Assembly: GCA_016713505.1 (NCBI GenBank)
Contig: JADJPA010000001.1
Location: forward strand, 2,679,501 to 2,743,500
DNA from: Candidatus Competibacteraceae bacterium
Lineage (GTDB): Bacteria; Pseudomonadota; Gammaproteobacteria; Competibacterales; Competibacteraceae
Direction: 5' to 3'
DNA length: 64,000 bases
The notes beneath the pieces were generated by a model. The model saw only the letters and a program-made list of their open reading frames with translations. It was not told the DNA's origin and ran no database searches. Within the stretch, counting starts at the first letter, position 1, and the number at the start of each line of letters is the position of its first letter. Positions 8,888 through 17,821 of the stretch are shown here, piece by piece. Made by a program: the position numbers and the translations under genes.

Positions 8888-11077
8888 ATGAAGAAATTTA
8901 AAGCACTCCTCATCGGCCTCCTGGCTTGGCTGCCTCTGAGCGGCGCGCTGGCCGTCGTCCCCGACGATCTCGGCGGGCGGATCGAGGCCCAGGTGGACGG
9001 CAAGCCAGTCACCTTCCCGCTGCTCAAGACCGACATCGACGCCGACGTGCAAGGCGATCTGGCGACCGTGACCGTGACCCAGACTTTCGCCAATCCCTTG
9101 AATCAGGCCGTCAACGCGACCTATCTGTTTCCACTCAACGAAACCGCCGCCGTCAACGCGATGGTGATGGAAGTCGGCGACGAGCGGGTGCAAGCCAAGA
9201 TTCAACGGATCGAGGAAGCCCGCGCCACTTTCAAAAAAGCCCAAAGCGAAGGCCGCAGCGCCGCGCTGCTGACCCAGCACCGCCCCAACATGTTCACCCA
9301 GGACATCGCCAACCTGATGCCGGGGCTGCCGATCAAGGTGAGCCTGAAATACGCCCAGACCGTGCCGCGCGTGGACGGCGCGTATGAGTTGGTGGTGCCG
9401 CTGGTGGTGGGGCCGCGCTACCAGCCGCAAGGCGCGGGCGTCGCGCCGAACGAGGCCGCGCCGCGCGGCGGTATCCAGCATTGGGGCGCGAAGACCGGCA
9501 CGTCCGGCGGCGCGACCAGGGCGGACAGCAAAGCCGCTTACGGCCAGTGGGAAGTCGAGCAGTTGCCGGCCTATCCACCGGTGTTCGAACTGAACGCGCC
9601 CGATCAGATCGACCCGGAACGAGTCGGTTTGACGATTCATCTCAACGCCGGCATGGCGATTGAGGCCATCGAAAGCCGCACCCATCCCATCACCACGCAA
9701 ACCACGGAAGCCGGCAAAGCCGAAATCCGCCTCGCGAGCGGCCGCACCTTGGACAACCGCGATTTCGTGTTGCGCTACACCTTGGCCGGCGCGCGGACCC
9801 AAGCCGGATTGCTGGCCTATCGGGATCAGCGCGGCGGCTTTTTCAGTCTGATGCTGGAACCGCCGCAAGTTCCGGCCGACGCCGAGGTTACGGCGCGCGA
9901 AATGGTGTTCGTGCTGGATTGCTCCGGTTCGATGAGCGGCTTGCCGATGGACGCCAGCAAAGCCTTCATGCGCTCGGCGCTACGCAAGCTGCGCCCGACC
10001 GACAGCTTCCGCATCATCCGCTTCAGCGACTCCGCCAACGAATTTTCCAGCCAGCCGCTGCCGGCGACCCCGCAAAACATTCAAGCCGGCTTGCGTTACA
10101 CCGATTCGCTGCAAGGTGAAGGCGGCACCGAGATGAGCGCCGGCATCCGTCAAGCCCTGGCTCCGACGGTTCCGAGCGGCGCGATTCGCATCGTCACCTT
10201 CTTGACCGACGGCTACATCGGCAACGAGGCGGAAATTTTGGCGCTGCTCAAGGCTAATTTGAACGACGCCCGGCTGTACGCCTTCGGCGTCGGCACCGGG
10301 GTCAACCGCTATCTGTTGCACGAAATGGGCCGGGTCGGGCGCGGCTTCACCCGCTTCATGGACCCGACCGAGGATTTGGAAAAAGTGGCGGGCGAATTGG
10401 CCGAACGCCTGCAATCGCCGGTGCTGACCGACATTCAGATCGACTGGGGCGGGATGGAGGCGAGCGAGCAAAGCCCCGACCGCATCCCGGATTTGTTCGC
10501 CGGCCAGTCGTTGCGCATTCAAGGCCGCTACAACCGCCCCGGCGCGCATGAAATCACCGTGCGCGGCTTGGTGCGCGGCCGTCCGGCGACTTTGCCCTTG
10601 AAAATCGAACTGCCGGAAAGCAGCACCCAAGGCGAAGCGGTGCCGATCGTTTGGGCGCGCTCCGTCATCGGCGATTTGCAGTATCAACTCACGACCGGCA
10701 GGCAACAACTGGGTAGCGACGCCGCCAACGCCGACGCGCTCAAACAGCGGATCACCGATCTCGGCTTGAACTTCGCCCTGGTGACGCCGTGGACCGCCTT
10801 CGTCGCGGTGTCGGAAAAGATTTACAACCCCGATCCGGCTAACACCCCGACCTTGCCGGTGGCGACGCCGCAGGTCAAAGGCGTCTCCGAAAAAGCCTAC
10901 GGCGAACCCGCCGCGCCGATCACCAGCGCCGGCGCGTTCACCGGCCACGGCGGACCGGAGCCGGAAACGTGGGTCGGTTTGCTGCTGATGGGGTTGTTGC
11001 TGGCTGGTTTTCTGATCCGGCATCGTCCAAACCGGCTTGCTGGGGCCAGCGACGATTTCAAAATCGGAGCAGCGTAA
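8888..11077 (+). CDS. VIT and VWA domain protein with PEP-CTERM-like sorting tail, exosortase target
   Basis: This 729-residue exported protein has a signal peptide at about 1-22 (ending SGALA). A VIT (inter-alpha-trypsin) domain spans about 25-160, and a von Willebrand factor A domain starts near 337 with a complete MIDAS motif D344-x-S346-x-S348. The C-terminus (690-729) reads PEPETW, a hydrophobic stretch of about 17 residues, then RHRPNR: the tripartite layout of a PEP-CTERM sorting signal. The overall architecture matches the 'marine proteobacterial sortase target protein', but the tail here suits an exosortase rather than an LPXTG sortase. It is presumably surface- or envelope-exposed and binds a ligand through the metal site. 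GAGG precedes the ATG. The last 20 bases overlap the convergent transporter gene. The ligand is unknown. Confidence 0.82.
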   Translation: MKKFKALLIGLLAWLPLSGALAVVPDDLGGRIEAQVDGKPVTFPLLKTDIDADVQGDLATVTVTQTFANPLNQAVNATYLFPLNETAAVNAMVMEVGDERVQAKIQRIEEARATFKKAQSEGRSAALLTQHRPNMFTQDIANLMPGLPIKVSLKYAQTVPRVDGAYELVVPLVVGPRYQPQGAGVAPNEAAPRGGIQHWGAKTGTSGGATRADSKAAYGQWEVEQLPAYPPVFELNAPDQIDPERVGLTIHLNAGMAIEAIESRTHPITTQTTEAGKAEIRLASGRTLDNRDFVLRYTLAGARTQAGLLAYRDQRGGFFSLMLEPPQVPADAEVTAREMVFVLDCSGSMSGLPMDASKAFMRSALRKLRPTDSFRIIRFSDSANEFSSQPLPATPQNIQAGLRYTDSLQGEGGTEMSAGIRQALAPTVPSGAIRIVTFLTDGYIGNEAEILALLKANLNDARLYAFGVGTGVNRYLLHEMGRVGRGFTRFMDPTEDLEKVAGELAERLQSPVLTDIQIDWGGMEASEQSPDRIPDLFAGQSLRIQGRYNRPGAHEITVRGLVRGRPATLPLKIELPESSTQGEAVPIVWARSVIGDLQYQLTTGRQQLGSDAANADALKQRITDLGLNFALVTPWTAFVAVSEKIYNPDPANTPTLPVATPQVKGVSEKAYGEPAAPITSAGAFTGHGGPEPETWVGLLLMGLLLAGFLIRHRPNRLAGASDDFKIGAA

Positions 11078-11996
11078 GCACCAGCGGCGTGGTCAGCGCC
11101 GCCAGCCCGGTGGACAACAGCAGACTGCTGGCCACCGGGCCTTCCAAACTTTGAAACTGGCGCGACATCAAATACACGTTAGCCCCCACCGCAATGGACG
11201 CCAGCAGCACCACCACTTGTGTTTCCATGGATGGCAAACCGAGCGCGCGGGCGAGCAGCCAGACCGCCAGCGGTTGCAGCAACAGCTTGATCGCACTGAT
11301 CGCCAGACTGATCCGCCAGCCGTCGCGCACCCCGTATTCCGCCAATCCCATGCCCAGCGCGACCAACGCCAGCGGCGCGGCGGCTTGGCCGAGCATCGCC
11401 AGCGGCGTCTCGATCAAAGCCGGCAGGGGCAAGCCGATGAAGCCGAACAGCGAGCCGGACAGAATCGCGGCGACGATAGGGTTGGTCAGCACCGCGCGGG
11501 TGGTTTGCGCGAAACCGCCCAGCGAAAAATGGCCATGCCGCGCCCATTCGACCGACACCGTGACCAGCGTCCACAGAATCAGCGCGTTGAACACCAGCAC
11601 CAACGCCACCGACGGCACCGCCGTCTCCCCCAGCGCCACTTTGGCCAGCGGCAGACCGAGCATCACATTGTTGGAAAACACCCCGCCCAGCGCGAACACC
11701 GACTGGCTCACGCCATCCAGTCCAAAGACTTTCCACGCCACCAACCGACCGATGACGAAGACGATCAGACAGCCGCCGAAAAAGGCCAACAACAGCCGGG
11801 CATCGACCGGCGGCAATTTGGAAAAATCGCTCATCAGCCGGAACAGCATGGCCGGCAGCGCCACCGTAAAGACAAAGCGCGTCAGATCATCCGACATCGA
11901 TTTCGGCCAGCCTGAAAAACGCATCAGCCCATAACCGACGAAAACAAGAACAAACAGCGGCGCGGCGAGAGCGATCTGCTGGAGGAAAGCGTTCAT
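11058..11996 (-). CDS. AEC-family transporter (auxin efflux carrier / malate permease type)
   Basis: This 312-residue inner-membrane protein has about ten hydrophobic helices, arranged as two repeats of five as in the AEC (bile/arsenite/riboflavin superfamily) permeases. The GVFSNNVMLGLPL segment in the first half is the typical unwound 'SNxxxxGxP' motif of the family. Substrates known for relatives include malonate, malate and other small carboxylates; nothing here decides which. The gene converges on the exosortase target gene with a 20-bp overlap and shares no obvious pathway with it. The ATG at 11996 was kept because the hydrophobic N-terminus starts directly after it. Confidence 0.82.
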   Translation of the reverse strand: MNAFLQQIALAAPLFVLVFVGYGLMRFSGWPKSMSDDLTRFVFTVALPAMLFRLMSDFSKLPPVDARLLLAFFGGCLIVFVIGRLVAWKVFGLDGVSQSVFALGGVFSNNVMLGLPLAKVALGETAVPSVALVLVFNALILWTLVTVSVEWARHGHFSLGGFAQTTRAVLTNPIVAAILSGSLFGFIGLPLPALIETPLAMLGQAAAPLALVALGMGLAEYGVRDGWRISLAISAIKLLLQPLAVWLLARALGLPSMETQVVVLLASIAVGANVYLMSRQFQSLEGPVASSLLLSTGLAALTTPLVLTLLRF

Positions 11997-12040
11997 TCAA
12001 ACTCCGCTACAGTAAATTCTTGTATGAGTACAGGGACATG

Positions 12041-12172
12041 CTATCCAAACCCCTCTGGAGGATCGCGCCAGTCCGACAGAACACGCTCGGCGGGCTCCGC
12101 CGGATCCAACTCGGGTGAGGTAACGACATAGGGCATGGCGGCTCCAAGCGCGACGGTCAAGGTCTCTGTCAC
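12041..12172 (-). CDS. Possible small ORF, 43 residues, unrecognised
   Basis: In the 254-bp gap upstream of the AEC transporter a GTG-started frame runs to a TAG and encodes a short acidic, proline-containing peptide ending RDPPEGFG. An internal ATG would give 31 residues. No convincing ribosome-binding site or relative is recognised. It could be a decayed gene end or chance. The rest of this gap shows nothing else that I can support. Confidence 0.15.
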   Translation of the reverse strand: MTETLTVALGAAMPYVVTSPELDPAEPAERVLSDWRDPPEGFG

Positions 12173-12250
12173 CACGGCGCTGCATGAGCTATCATCGCTT
12201 CATCGCACCGTTTTGCTCTGCATCCGCTGCAATGGGGCCACCTTGCCATC

Positions 12251-13834
12251 ATGAAGTGCTCGATCACCCGCCGTTCCTTCCTCAGTACCGCCCTCCTGAC
12301 CCCGTGGCTTTCCATGCTGCTGGGGGCGGAGGTTCGGGCCGATCAGAAACTGCTGGCGGACCTCCAGCTCGGTCCGGCGCAACCGTTCAGTTTCGACAGG
12401 CTGCGCGAATACGCCAAACAGCTCGCGACTCAGGCGTATCAGGCCCCGGTCCCCCGCCACGCCGAGACCATCGAAAAAATCGACTACGACGCCCATCAAG
12501 AGATTCAATATAGACCGGACGCCGCGCTCTGGCGGCAAGGCGATGGTCCGTATCCGGTTCGGTTGTTTCATTTGGGACGACTGTTTCCCACGCCGGTCAA
12601 AATCCACGCCGTGCGCGAAGGCGCGGCGCGCGAGCTTCTTTACTCATCTCGGCTGTTTGCCTTCGGCGAAGCGGAATTCGCCGCAAACCTGCCGGACGAC
12701 TTGGGCTTCGCCGGTTTTCGGATCATGCACTCCAAGACCGAAGAACGCGACTGGCTGGCCTTTCTGGGCGCGTCCTATTTCCGCAGCGCCGGCGAACTCG
12801 ATCAATACGGCATTTCGGCCCGAGGCGTCGCCATCAATACCGGCTTGCCCACGCCGGAGGAATTTCCTCGCTTCAGTCAGTTTTGGCTGGAACCGACCGC
12901 CGATCCGCAGGCGGTCATGATTTATGCTTTGCTCGATGGTCCCAGCCTGACCGGCGCTTATCGCATCCAGGCGATCCGCCACGAGCGCGTCATCATGGAG
13001 GTCGAAGCGGCGCTGTTCTTTCGGAAAGACATTCAGCGCCTGGGCGTCGCGCCGCTGACCAGCATGTACTGGTTCTCCGAAAGCAACCATCAGCCCAGTT
13101 GGGACTGGCGGCCGGAAGTGCACGACAGCGACGGACTGGCGCTGTGGACCGGAGCGGGCGAACGCATCTGGCGACCGATCAACAATCCGCCTTTCGTGCA
13201 GATCAGCACTTTTGTCGATGACAATCCTCAGGGTTTCGGGTTGTCCCAGCGGGATCGCAATTTCGAAAACTATCAAGACGACCGGGTATTTTACGAACGC
13301 CGGCCCACGCTGTGGGTGGAGCCGCTGGAGCCGTGGGGCGCGGGTGCGGTGCAGTTGATTGAAATTCCCACGGATTACGAAGCGGATGATAACCTCGTCG
13401 CCTGTTGGATCCCGCGCGACCCCGTGCGCGCTGGCGACACTCGCACCTTCAAATATCGCCTGCATTGGGTGGCCGACGAGCCTTACCCGCCGGCCCGCAG
13501 CCGGGTCGTCGCCACTCGCATCAGTTGGCGAGCCCTTCCCAAGGCCCCCTTGCGCCCGGCGCACAGGATCTGGTTCGCCATCGATTTCGCCGGCGGACCG
13601 CTCGACCGGCTCGACCCGAAAGAGCCGGTCCAACTGGTCGCCAGCGCCACCCGCGGTTCCCTGCGCAGCCCCGGCGCGTTTCAAGTGACCGGCACCCGCC
13701 GCTGGCGGGCGGATTTTGAAATCGAACTGGAGGGCGGCGAACCCATCGACTTGCGCGCCTACTTGCGGTTGGGCGAGCAGGCGCTTTCGGAGACTTGGCT
13801 GTATCAGTTCATCCCGCGCGCTTCGACCAGCTGA
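12251..13834 (+). CDS. opgD: Periplasmic glucan biosynthesis protein OpgD/MdoD
   Basis: This 527-residue protein of the OpgG/OpgD family acts in the periplasm on osmoregulated beta-glucans, controlling their backbone structure. The N-terminus has a twin-arginine signal (TRRSFLS followed by a hydrophobic stretch, cleavage probably near EVRA), which is the mark of OpgD; OpgG uses the Sec pathway. The body shows conserved family segments such as QPSWDWRPEVHDSDGL and WVEPLEPWGAGAVQLIEIPT. The length equals that of typical OpgD. No opgH glycosyltransferase is in the window, so it is either an orphan or works with distant partners. It converges with the UbiB-like kinase gene across 39 bp. Confidence 0.88.
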   Translation: MKCSITRRSFLSTALLTPWLSMLLGAEVRADQKLLADLQLGPAQPFSFDRLREYAKQLATQAYQAPVPRHAETIEKIDYDAHQEIQYRPDAALWRQGDGPYPVRLFHLGRLFPTPVKIHAVREGAARELLYSSRLFAFGEAEFAANLPDDLGFAGFRIMHSKTEERDWLAFLGASYFRSAGELDQYGISARGVAINTGLPTPEEFPRFSQFWLEPTADPQAVMIYALLDGPSLTGAYRIQAIRHERVIMEVEAALFFRKDIQRLGVAPLTSMYWFSESNHQPSWDWRPEVHDSDGLALWTGAGERIWRPINNPPFVQISTFVDDNPQGFGLSQRDRNFENYQDDRVFYERRPTLWVEPLEPWGAGAVQLIEIPTDYEADDNLVACWIPRDPVRAGDTRTFKYRLHWVADEPYPPARSRVVATRISWRALPKAPLRPAHRIWFAIDFAGGPLDRLDPKEPVQLVASATRGSLRSPGAFQVTGTRRWRADFEIELEGGEPIDLRAYLRLGEQALSETWLYQFIPRASTS

Positions 13835-13873
13835 ATTTCAGGCCGCGCTGGAGCACGCAGCGGCGAGGCGCGG

Positions 13874-15391
13874 TCAACCCCCGCCATCCACGGTCGGATG
13901 ACCGACTTCGAGCAGGTCCCGCCACGTTTCGACCCAATAGCGGATGGCGGTCATCGGCAGCCCAGCCCACAGGCGGAACCAGTCGGCGTTGGACAAATGG
14001 CTGCCGAACTCGCGGGAGTCGAAGGGCGCCATCCCGCGCAGCGCCAATTCTCGGTAGCATTGAACGAGCGCGCCGCGAATCAGCACCTCATCGACGGAAA
14101 CCTGCCCGGACACATCATCGGTCACCCCGGCCAGGGTCAACAGGGTTTTGCGAAACAGCGTCAGTTCTTCGGGGAATTGGATCGCGCCGGCGGTTCCCAG
14201 CCCGTCCAAGAGCCCCATCAGCCAGCCGAACCCCGGAAAGGTTCCCCGCCGTACTTGGCGCAACCCGGTCGCAACGGCGGCGCGCAACGCAGCCGGATCG
14301 GACGAGCGCCCCAGCGTTTCGATGGCCTGAACGGTGGCCGCCTCATCCTGGGTCAGCGCGCCGGCCACGGCCTGCACCACCGCCACGCATTGGGCTTTGC
14401 TCAGCACGGTGACCAACGCCCAATCCAGGATCGCCAGCCGGCCGTCGCGGGTGACGAATAAATTGCCGGCGTGCGGGTCGGCGTGGAACACGGCGGCCGA
14501 CGGCGCGGGATGCCAGAACGGCTTGGCGACCAACGCCTCAATCAAGGTTTTCGCGAGTTGCTGGCGTTGGCCGAGCGGCAAAGCGGAATCGGTCACCTTG
14601 CAGCCGTCGATCCGTTCCATGGCGGTCATCCGCGTCGTGCAGAACGGCAACAGTCGCGGGATGATCACACCGGGCGAATCGGCGTGAAACGCCGCCGCCC
14701 GCGCCAGATGGACCTGTTCGTGGTCGAGTTGGACCTCTCGCGCCAGCAGCTTGCGGATGCTATCCAGCGTATTGCGATAATCGAGCACCGGCAGGCCCAG
14801 TTCGGCGCAGCGTTGTTCCAGAAAGACGCCCAGCGCCGACCAGATTTCCAGTTCCTCGTGCAGTTGCTCCTCGATACCGGGCCGCAGCACCTTGAACACG
14901 CCCTGGCGCGGTTCGGTCGATCCTTCACCACGCCACGCAAACGGCACCACCACCGCGACGCTGGCCTCGGCGAGCGCCGCCGAACCGAGTTCAAGACCCG
15001 CAACGTGCCCCCATTCCCGCTGGATGAGCGCGGTGATGTCAGCCAGCGGCGTGGTGGGTTCAAGGGATTCGAGTTCTTGCAGGTTCGCGCGCAATTCGGG
15101 GGCCAAGCGCCGGTCGCGCGCCAGCATCTGTCCCAGCTTGTGCAAGGTCGGGCAGCGGCGAAACAACAGGCCCAGCCGACGCGTCGGGTGAGTGCTCGGC
15201 GGCAAGGCCAGTTGTTCGGCGGTAATGGCGGTCAGGCGCGAGGGCGACAAGCGCTCCAGAAAGAACAGCATCGCATCCACCACCAGCGGTCGATAAGCGG
15301 CGTGCGCCTCGGGGACGATTTCAGCCAGTCCGAGCGCTTCGGCCAACGCTTGCCCGTTCGAACCGTTCAAGTTATCAATCAGCTCCAGCAT
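13874..15391 (-). CDS. ABC1/AarF/UbiB-family atypical kinase-like protein
   Basis: This 505-residue protein has the signature of the UbiB/ABC1 family: the KxGQ motif (LHKLGQML), a nucleotide-binding core, the catalytic-loop-like HADPHAGNLF and the metal-binding DWALV in place of DFG. Relatives support ubiquinone biosynthesis as ATPases, but several bacterial genomes hold additional paralogs of unknown role. Here the C-terminus lacks the clear pair of transmembrane helices seen in E. coli UbiB, and no ubiE/ubiJ genes are adjacent, so I do not name it ubiB. It is divergent from the DUF1840 gene by 135 bp. Confidence 0.8.
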   Translation of the reverse strand: MLELIDNLNGSNGQALAEALGLAEIVPEAHAAYRPLVVDAMLFFLERLSPSRLTAITAEQLALPPSTHPTRRLGLLFRRCPTLHKLGQMLARDRRLAPELRANLQELESLEPTTPLADITALIQREWGHVAGLELGSAALAEASVAVVVPFAWRGEGSTEPRQGVFKVLRPGIEEQLHEELEIWSALGVFLEQRCAELGLPVLDYRNTLDSIRKLLAREVQLDHEQVHLARAAAFHADSPGVIIPRLLPFCTTRMTAMERIDGCKVTDSALPLGQRQQLAKTLIEALVAKPFWHPAPSAAVFHADPHAGNLFVTRDGRLAILDWALVTVLSKAQCVAVVQAVAGALTQDEAATVQAIETLGRSSDPAALRAAVATGLRQVRRGTFPGFGWLMGLLDGLGTAGAIQFPEELTLFRKTLLTLAGVTDDVSGQVSVDEVLIRGALVQCYRELALRGMAPFDSREFGSHLSNADWFRLWAGLPMTAIRYWVETWRDLLEVGHPTVDGGG

Positions 15392-15526
15392 GGTTTGAAC
15401 CTTTCAGCAGCGATCTCAATCTGAAATTCGAGTTGTCGTAACCGGTCGCCCATATAAAATGGCCCCTAGCAATTTTTGTACGTTCGAAGCGCGCTCCAAC
15501 GATCGAGACCCAGTGAGGAGGCTGTG

Positions 15527-15850
15527 ATGATTGTCACCTTTAAGACCAAAGCGCACGCCGACATCATGATGTTTGGCGATATCGCCGTCCAGTTGCTTAA
15601 GCTGATGGGCCACAGCGGGACCGTGCCGAGCGCCCTCGTGGCCGAGGAGGTACCGGGGGCGCTGGATCGTTTGAAAAAAGCGGTGGCGGCTCATAAAGCG
15701 GCGACACCACAACCGGCAAGGCCCGCTCAAAAAGAGGACGGGGAGAAGGAAGAAATTCCAATCGATTTAGCGCAGCGCGCGTTACCGTTAATTCAGTTGT
15801 TGGAAGCGGCCGCGGCGGCGAAAGCCGATGTGCTGTGGGATCATCAATAA
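15527..15850 (+). CDS. DUF1840 family protein
   Basis: This 107-residue cytoplasmic protein begins MIVTFKTKAHADIMMFGD, the typical start of DUF1840 proteins of beta- and gammaproteobacteria. A conserved N-terminal half (about 1-50) is followed by a variable Ala/Pro/Lys linker and a second conserved helix (LAQRALPLIQLLEAA). The function is unknown. I chose the ATG at 15527 because GAGGAGG lies at optimal distance; an upstream in-frame start would disrupt the conserved N-terminus. Confidence 0.85.
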   Translation: MIVTFKTKAHADIMMFGDIAVQLLKLMGHSGTVPSALVAEEVPGALDRLKKAVAAHKAATPQPARPAQKEDGEKEEIPIDLAQRALPLIQLLEAAAAAKADVLWDHQ

Positions 15851-15858
15851 CCTGAAGG

Positions 15859-15878
15859 CTCGGGCGCTCAGGCCCGAG
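15859..15878 (+). terminator. Hairpin after the DUF1840 gene
   Basis: CTCGGGC (15859-15865) is the exact inverse of GCCCGAG (15872-15878) with a six-base loop, nine bases after the stop codon. There is no T tract, so termination at this site is uncertain. Confidence 0.3.
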
Positions 15879-15890
15879 ACCGCTCAAGCC

Positions 15891-16100
15891 TCAATTCGCA
15901 ACGAACGCGCGAATGGCCCCCGCCACCGCTTGCGGTGGCTCCCAATGGGTATTGGGACCGGAGTTGGGAAACGCGATGCATCGAGCGCCGGACGGCAAAG
16001 CGGCCAGCAGCGCATCCTGCTCGGCCGTCCGCAAGACGTTCACAGCTCGCGCCGGCCACGCTCCGGCGAGCCGATTGAGGTCGATAAACTCGACTTCAAC
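15891..16100 (-). pseudogene. Alpha/beta-hydrolase C-terminal remnant
   Basis: On the minus strand a frame ending at 15891 reads about 69 residues that look like the end of an alpha/beta-hydrolase: a beta-strand/acid segment (PARAVNVLRTAEQDALLAAL) and then the closing NTHWEPPQAVAGAIRAFV, where the His would be the catalytic histidine. Above about 16100 the frame loses this character and lies inside the cyclase coding region. No start codon, nucleophile elbow or lid is left. Its upstream part overlaps, in another frame, the last 19 codons of the cyclase. It is best read as the 3' end of a gene destroyed by a deletion or insertion at about 16100. Confidence 0.5.
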
Positions 16101-17821
16101 TTGCTGGCGTGCTTGCGGGAGTACATATCGGCATCGGCATGTTTGATGAGTCCGTCCGCCGTGGCGGCGTCAGCGGGGTAGCGAGCCAGCCCGACCGCCC
16201 CTCCCAGCGCATGTCCGGCCAAACCGTTCATATCCACGCTCGTCAATGGCTCCCTTAAGGCCCCTTCGATATTTTCTCGAATTTGCTCCGCGGTGCCATC
16301 ATCATGAATGTCGTTCGCCAGCAGTACGAACTCATCCCCCGCATAGCGCGCCACCAGATCGCCGGAACGGATCGACAGGCGCAGGCGCTCGCCAATTTCG
16401 ACCAACACCCTATCGCCCGCGGCATGGCCCAAACGGTCGTTGATGAACTTGAAGTTATTCAAGTCGATAAAGAACACCGCAAACGGCGTATCGTCCGCCC
16501 GCCGCCGGTGCTGGTGAATCCGGTCGGTAATGGTCCGCAGGATTTCTTCGCGATTGACCAGCTTGGTCAACGTATCGGTTCGCAGCCAATGTTGCATTTG
16601 CCGGAAGCTCGCCGCCAGATCGCCGATTTCATCAGCTCGGTCGATGTGCAACGGAGTATCAATCCGGCCCTTCCCCACTGCGCGGGCGGCCTCGGCCAGC
16701 TTTTTCAGATCGCGACTGACCCAGCCCAGGATCGTCAGACCGATCGCGACCGCCACCAGGGCCGCCACCCCGCCGATGATCGCCGTCCGAAGCACATTCT
16801 CGGTCACCCCCTGAATGAAATCGCTGCGCGGTACCGCCACGACCATGATCCAGTCTAGCCCAGACATATCTCTGAGCCGGTCGTAGGCGAGTTCGATCAC
16901 TTCGCCGTTCGGGCCCACAAAGTGCAATGTCGTGCGCGGCGCCGCCGCGGCCGGCGCGGCCAGCGCTTGACGCACGCGCTCGAAAGCCGCGACTTGTAAG
17001 GCATTACCGCTCTCGCTGGCATTGAGACGGACGCTGGCGCCGTCGGCCAGCAGCTTGGTGTTCGGAGTGCGCGACGAGGCGATGAGGTTGCCATCCAGCT
17101 CGATGATGAACGCCAAGGCATTCTTGCTGATGGTCAGCTTGCGGACAAAATCGTTGAGTTGGCGCAATGAAACGTCGGTGGCGACCACGCCCGCCAGCGC
17201 GCCTTGCGCGTCGAGCACGCGACGCGCTCTCGTGGCTACTAGCTCGGCGTTACGAAAATCGATGTAGATGGAGGTCCACGTATAGGACGGATGGACTTCG
17301 CCCGCCCGGTACCATGGCCTCTCCCGCGGGTCGTAGAGCTTGGTCTCCAAGGTCGGTTCGGACAGCGCGCCGTTAATACCGGTGAATCGGTACAGCGCGC
17401 GCGGAGCGCTGGCGTCGAACTTGATGCGCAGTTCGCCGTCTTGCTGCGAATGACGCCACAAGCCGAAGAAATGGCCTTGCCGCGTGCCGTAGTAGGCGTA
17501 ATTGTTCGGGTCCAGATGCAAGGAGGTGGCAATCCAGAATCGGGTGCGCAACTCGTCGAAATGGGTTTCGAGGTTCTCGGGAGCGGCCATGCCCTCGGGA
17601 AAGGCGGCCTCCAGCACCGCGCCCGAACCCATGATGTGCCGGTCCACCGCCTGGCTGATGCGCCCGACGGTCTCACGCAGCAAGTGGTCGGCAACCGTAT
17701 CCACCGCTTGACTGCCCGTGCGATAGGACAGCAAGCCGATCAACGAGGCCACTCCAAGCACCAGCACTACATACGGTACCGTCAAGGATTGCCGGAACGA
17801 AGGGCGAGCGGGAAATTTCAA
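16040..17821 (-). CDS. Membrane diguanylate cyclase: double-Cache sensor, HAMP, GGDEF
   Basis: This 593-residue protein is predicted to make c-di-GMP from two GTP. It has a transmembrane helix at about 18-35, a large periplasmic dCache-type sensor to about 335, a second helix, a HAMP region, and a GGDEF domain from about 415. The active-site motif is AGDEF (494-498), a tolerated variant of GGDEF. An RxxD inhibitory site is at 485-488, five residues before it, as usual. The domain ends abruptly: after ADADMYSRKHASK (to residue 574) the usual GRN end is replaced by 19 residues read out of frame through the hydrolase remnant. Activity is probable but should be tested because of this altered end. 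Confidence 0.85.
   Translation of the reverse strand: MKFPARPSFRQSLTVPYVVLVLGVASLIGLLSYRTGSQAVDTVADHLLRETVGRISQAVDRHIMGSGAVLEAAFPEGMAAPENLETHFDELRTRFWIATSLHLDPNNYAYYGTRQGHFFGLWRHSQQDGELRIKFDASAPRALYRFTGINGALSEPTLETKLYDPRERPWYRAGEVHPSYTWTSIYIDFRNAELVATRARRVLDAQGALAGVVATDVSLRQLNDFVRKLTISKNALAFIIELDGNLIASSRTPNTKLLADGASVRLNASESGNALQVAAFERVRQALAAPAAAAPRTTLHFVGPNGEVIELAYDRLRDMSGLDWIMVVAVPRSDFIQGVTENVLRTAIIGGVAALVAVAIGLTILGWVSRDLKKLAEAARAVGKGRIDTPLHIDRADEIGDLAASFRQMQHWLRTDTLTKLVNREEILRTITDRIHQHRRRADDTPFAVFFIDLNNFKFINDRLGHAAGDRVLVEIGERLRLSIRSGDLVARYAGDEFVLLANDIHDDGTAEQIRENIEGALREPLTSVDMNGLAGHALGGAVGLARYPADAATADGLIKHADADMYSRKHASKLKSSLSTSIGSPERGRREL

Noticed and set aside
7240..8901. 553-codon plus-strand frame overlapping the exosortase in another phase
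   Set aside because: The translation is Arg-rich without domains, while the alternative phase gives a proper membrane protein with the exosortase triad.
7685..9868. 727-codon minus-strand frame across the exosortase and VIT-VWA genes
   Set aside because: The opposite strand carries two genes with complete catalytic motifs. The frame is Arg/Gly/Gln-rich and low in complexity, typical of an antisense shadow.
12041..12172. Small GTG ORF considered as a toxin or antitoxin gene
   Set aside because: No partner gene, ribosome-binding site or family motif is seen; it was kept only as a low-confidence feature.
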